Part shown: piece by piece, positions 62,677-64,000 of the stretch
Position numbering within the stretch: position 1 is the stretch's first letter
Layout: each line of letters opens with the position of its first letter
IMG/VR virus record: IMGVR_UViG_3300042519_004024
Span: 124,001 to 188,000 of that record
Length of the DNA: 64,000 nt
Source of the DNA: a virus
Reading direction: 5' to 3' (one strand)
Translations under genes and position numbers: made by a program
Notes under the pieces: model-generated
Database searches by the model: none
What the model was told of the DNA's origin: nothing
What the model saw: the letters and a program-made list of their open reading frames with translations, nothing else

Positions 62677-64000
62677 TCAAACACTAAAGATATTAAATCC
62701 CCATCCACATCAAATTCGTAGAATTCGTCTTCATCTACCTTAGATACCTTAGTTACTTTTTCCATTAATACCCTGTTATTGTTAACTCTACTGTCATCTA
62801 CTAAATTGATAGTGTCATCAATATACATATAGTAAGGATCGATACCTACCGATTGCCAAAAATTAATTTCCATATCTGATAGGGTTAATACCTCATCTAA
62901 ATTATCTTGATCCTTCTCTTTCATTGGGTATCCTCTACCTAATTCTGTTTGTGATTTAGTAAATATTGGTTGATCGTTAGGATCCTCAATTAAAATATCT
63001 TTTCTAATGTCAGGACTATAAACAACAAGTAATGGTTCGATTCTTTTATTAAATGCTGCTAATGCTCTTGATACATTATAATCACCTAATAAGTCAGGGT
63101 TATTTTCAATTTCCTTTTCATCAATTAAATAACAATTTAAAATAACTTCACTTTTTGATAACATTTCAGGTGGTACCGCTCCGTGAATTTGGGTATACTC
63201 CTCGATTTGTTTTTTAGTCATTTTTGTGGTTTTTTTCTGAACATCTCCGTGAGATTTTTTTTCACCATTATTAACATAATAAATTGTATCACCTAAACCT
63301 GGAGTTTTGCCAGCATTAATCAAAAGTTCCATATGAGCTTGTCTTGACATTAAACTTCCCGATTTTGTTGTTTTTGTGACGTGAACTTTATAATCCTCTA
63401 TAGATTGTTTAACACGAGCCTTGTTTGCCATCTTAGCCAACGGAATCTCTTTATTATAAATTTTACTAACATATTCGTAGTAGAAATCTAAAAACTCACC
63501 ACCTTTACCGTCAAGTAACATTCTTAACCCTTTATCTAAAAACTCAGCAACATATGTTTGAAGTTTTTTAGATTTAATGGAGTTACCTGTAAGTTTAACT
63601 TTACCTTTATCTGTAAGAAGTGCATAGTTTTTACGAGCCACATTTATTGTTGCCGGCCACACACCGTCAATATCAAGACCCATTTCATTTCTCATGAACA
63701 AATCGTTATACTCAGCAACATCAGCTTCAGCCCCTATATATTCTTTACCCTCTTTAACCAAACCATTAAGTCCTTTACCAATATACTTATAGTTTTCTCT
63801 ATCTTTTGGTGTCTCAAAGTTCACACCATCCGTATCCATCACTAGAGGTACGTAACCTCTTTTCATGAAGTACATAATCATCTGACGAAGATATTGTCTA
63901 CCCGTACAAGTAATCTGTTCACCCATGTCGATATCACCCCAAGGGAAAACGTGAGGGGCAGATAATGAACCAAAGAATGCGTTGATAAAGATTTTAATTG
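62673..64000 (-). CDS. 43: Family B DNA polymerase, C-terminal part (5' end outside window)
   Basis: The frame is open to the right edge, so the start lies outside. The first visible residues IKIFINAFFGSLSAP are motif B (K-x3-N-x3-G) of family B polymerases. About 40 residues later, PLVMDTDGVNF is motif C (DTD catalytic aspartates, with Gly in place of the usual Ser). Then follow the thumb region (AALNKRIEPLLVVYSPDIRK) and an acidic tail. At least 442 residues are visible, so the exonuclease and most of the palm are missing here. The replicative polymerase of this phage. Convergent with the small plus-strand gene, overlapping by 4 bp. Confidence 0.92.
   Translation of the reverse strand, partial: IKIFINAFFGSLSAPHVFPWGDIDMGEQITCTGRQYLRQMIMYFMKRGYVPLVMDTDGVNFETPKDRENYKYIGKGLNGLVKEGKEYIGAEADVAEYNDLFMRNEMGLDIDGVWPATINVARKNYALLTDKGKVKLTGNSIKSKKLQTYVAEFLDKGLRMLLDGKGGEFLDFYYEYVSKIYNKEIPLAKMANKARVKQSIEDYKVHVTKTTKSGSLMSRQAHMELLINAGKTPGLGDTIYYVNNGEKKSHGDVQKKTTKMTKKQIEEYTQIHGAVPPEMLSKSEVILNCYLIDEKEIENNPDLLGDYNVSRALAAFNKRIEPLLVVYSPDIRKDILIEDPNDQPIFTKSQTELGRGYPMKEKDQDNLDEVLTLSDMEINFWQSVGIDPYYMYIDDTINLVDDSRVNNNRVLMEKVTKVSKVDEDEFYEFDVDGDLISLVFD

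Overview
This window is a 64 kb piece of an AT-rich, tightly packed genome of a large contractile-tailed (T4-like) bacteriophage. Recognisable T4-type parts are tail sheath (gp18-like), tail tube (gp19-like), baseplate wedge proteins (gp6-, gp25- and gp53-like), a gp26-like hub protein, a tape measure, neck proteins (gp13/14/15-like), UvsX-like recombinase, gp32-like ssDNA-binding protein, DnaB/gp41-like helicase, FEN/RNase H-type exonuclease, an SNF2-type helicase in the place of UvsW, and the C-terminal part of a family B DNA polymerase. The likely host is a Bacteroidota bacterium, probably flavobacterial. The reasons are SprB-type repeats and PKD domains in tail proteins, a DUF5522-type protein, and start codons preceded by A/T-rich DNA and mostly without Shine-Dalgarno sequences. 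The host assignment is inference.

Layout. 1-24642 (minus strand) is a distal baseplate and fibre region: a fibre with YadA-like head repeats that runs off the left edge, small SprB-like proteins, a Cys-rich protein with Thr-Pro linkers, a GlcNAc-type glycosyltransferase, a beta-helix fibre, an SprB-repeat protein, several unrecognised virion-type proteins, and a 1670-residue protein with an internal block of membrane helices. 24716-27021 holds the gp6- and gp25-like wedge genes. 27076-34121 (minus) is a nucleotide-metabolism and replication block: B12-dependent ribonucleotide reductase, helicase, exonuclease, UvsX, gp32. 34219-56599 (minus) carries two short or accessory genes, two very large baseplate-type proteins (about 2320 and 2129 residues), tape measure, hub, tube, an HAD-type phosphatase and sheath. 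56741-56896 is a small plus-strand ribbon-helix-helix gene. 56893-58640 (minus) holds neck/tail-completion genes. 58700-62676 (plus) holds the SNF2 helicase, an Fe/Mn superoxide dismutase, a neck-type protein and a small protein. The DNA polymerase (minus) runs off the right edge.

Regulation. An octamer, TATTTATA in coding orientation, recurs just upstream of many structural and plus-strand gene starts. I did not find the exact octamer in front of the replication genes. It is the exact reverse complement of the T4 late promoter octamer and is my best candidate for a late promoter. Four intrinsic terminators are visible on the minus strand, plus one hairpin without a T-run.

Most notable: a phage superoxide dismutase with all four metal ligands; an OmpA-like peptidoglycan-binding-type domain inside a giant baseplate protein that also has nine 56-residue repeats; membrane helices inside a virion-type protein; a duplicated cassette of small SprB-like protein plus fibre; and leader-like N-termini on three non-structural proteins that resemble capsid-targeting peptides. 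I saw no tRNA, CRISPR array, insertion sequence or integrase.
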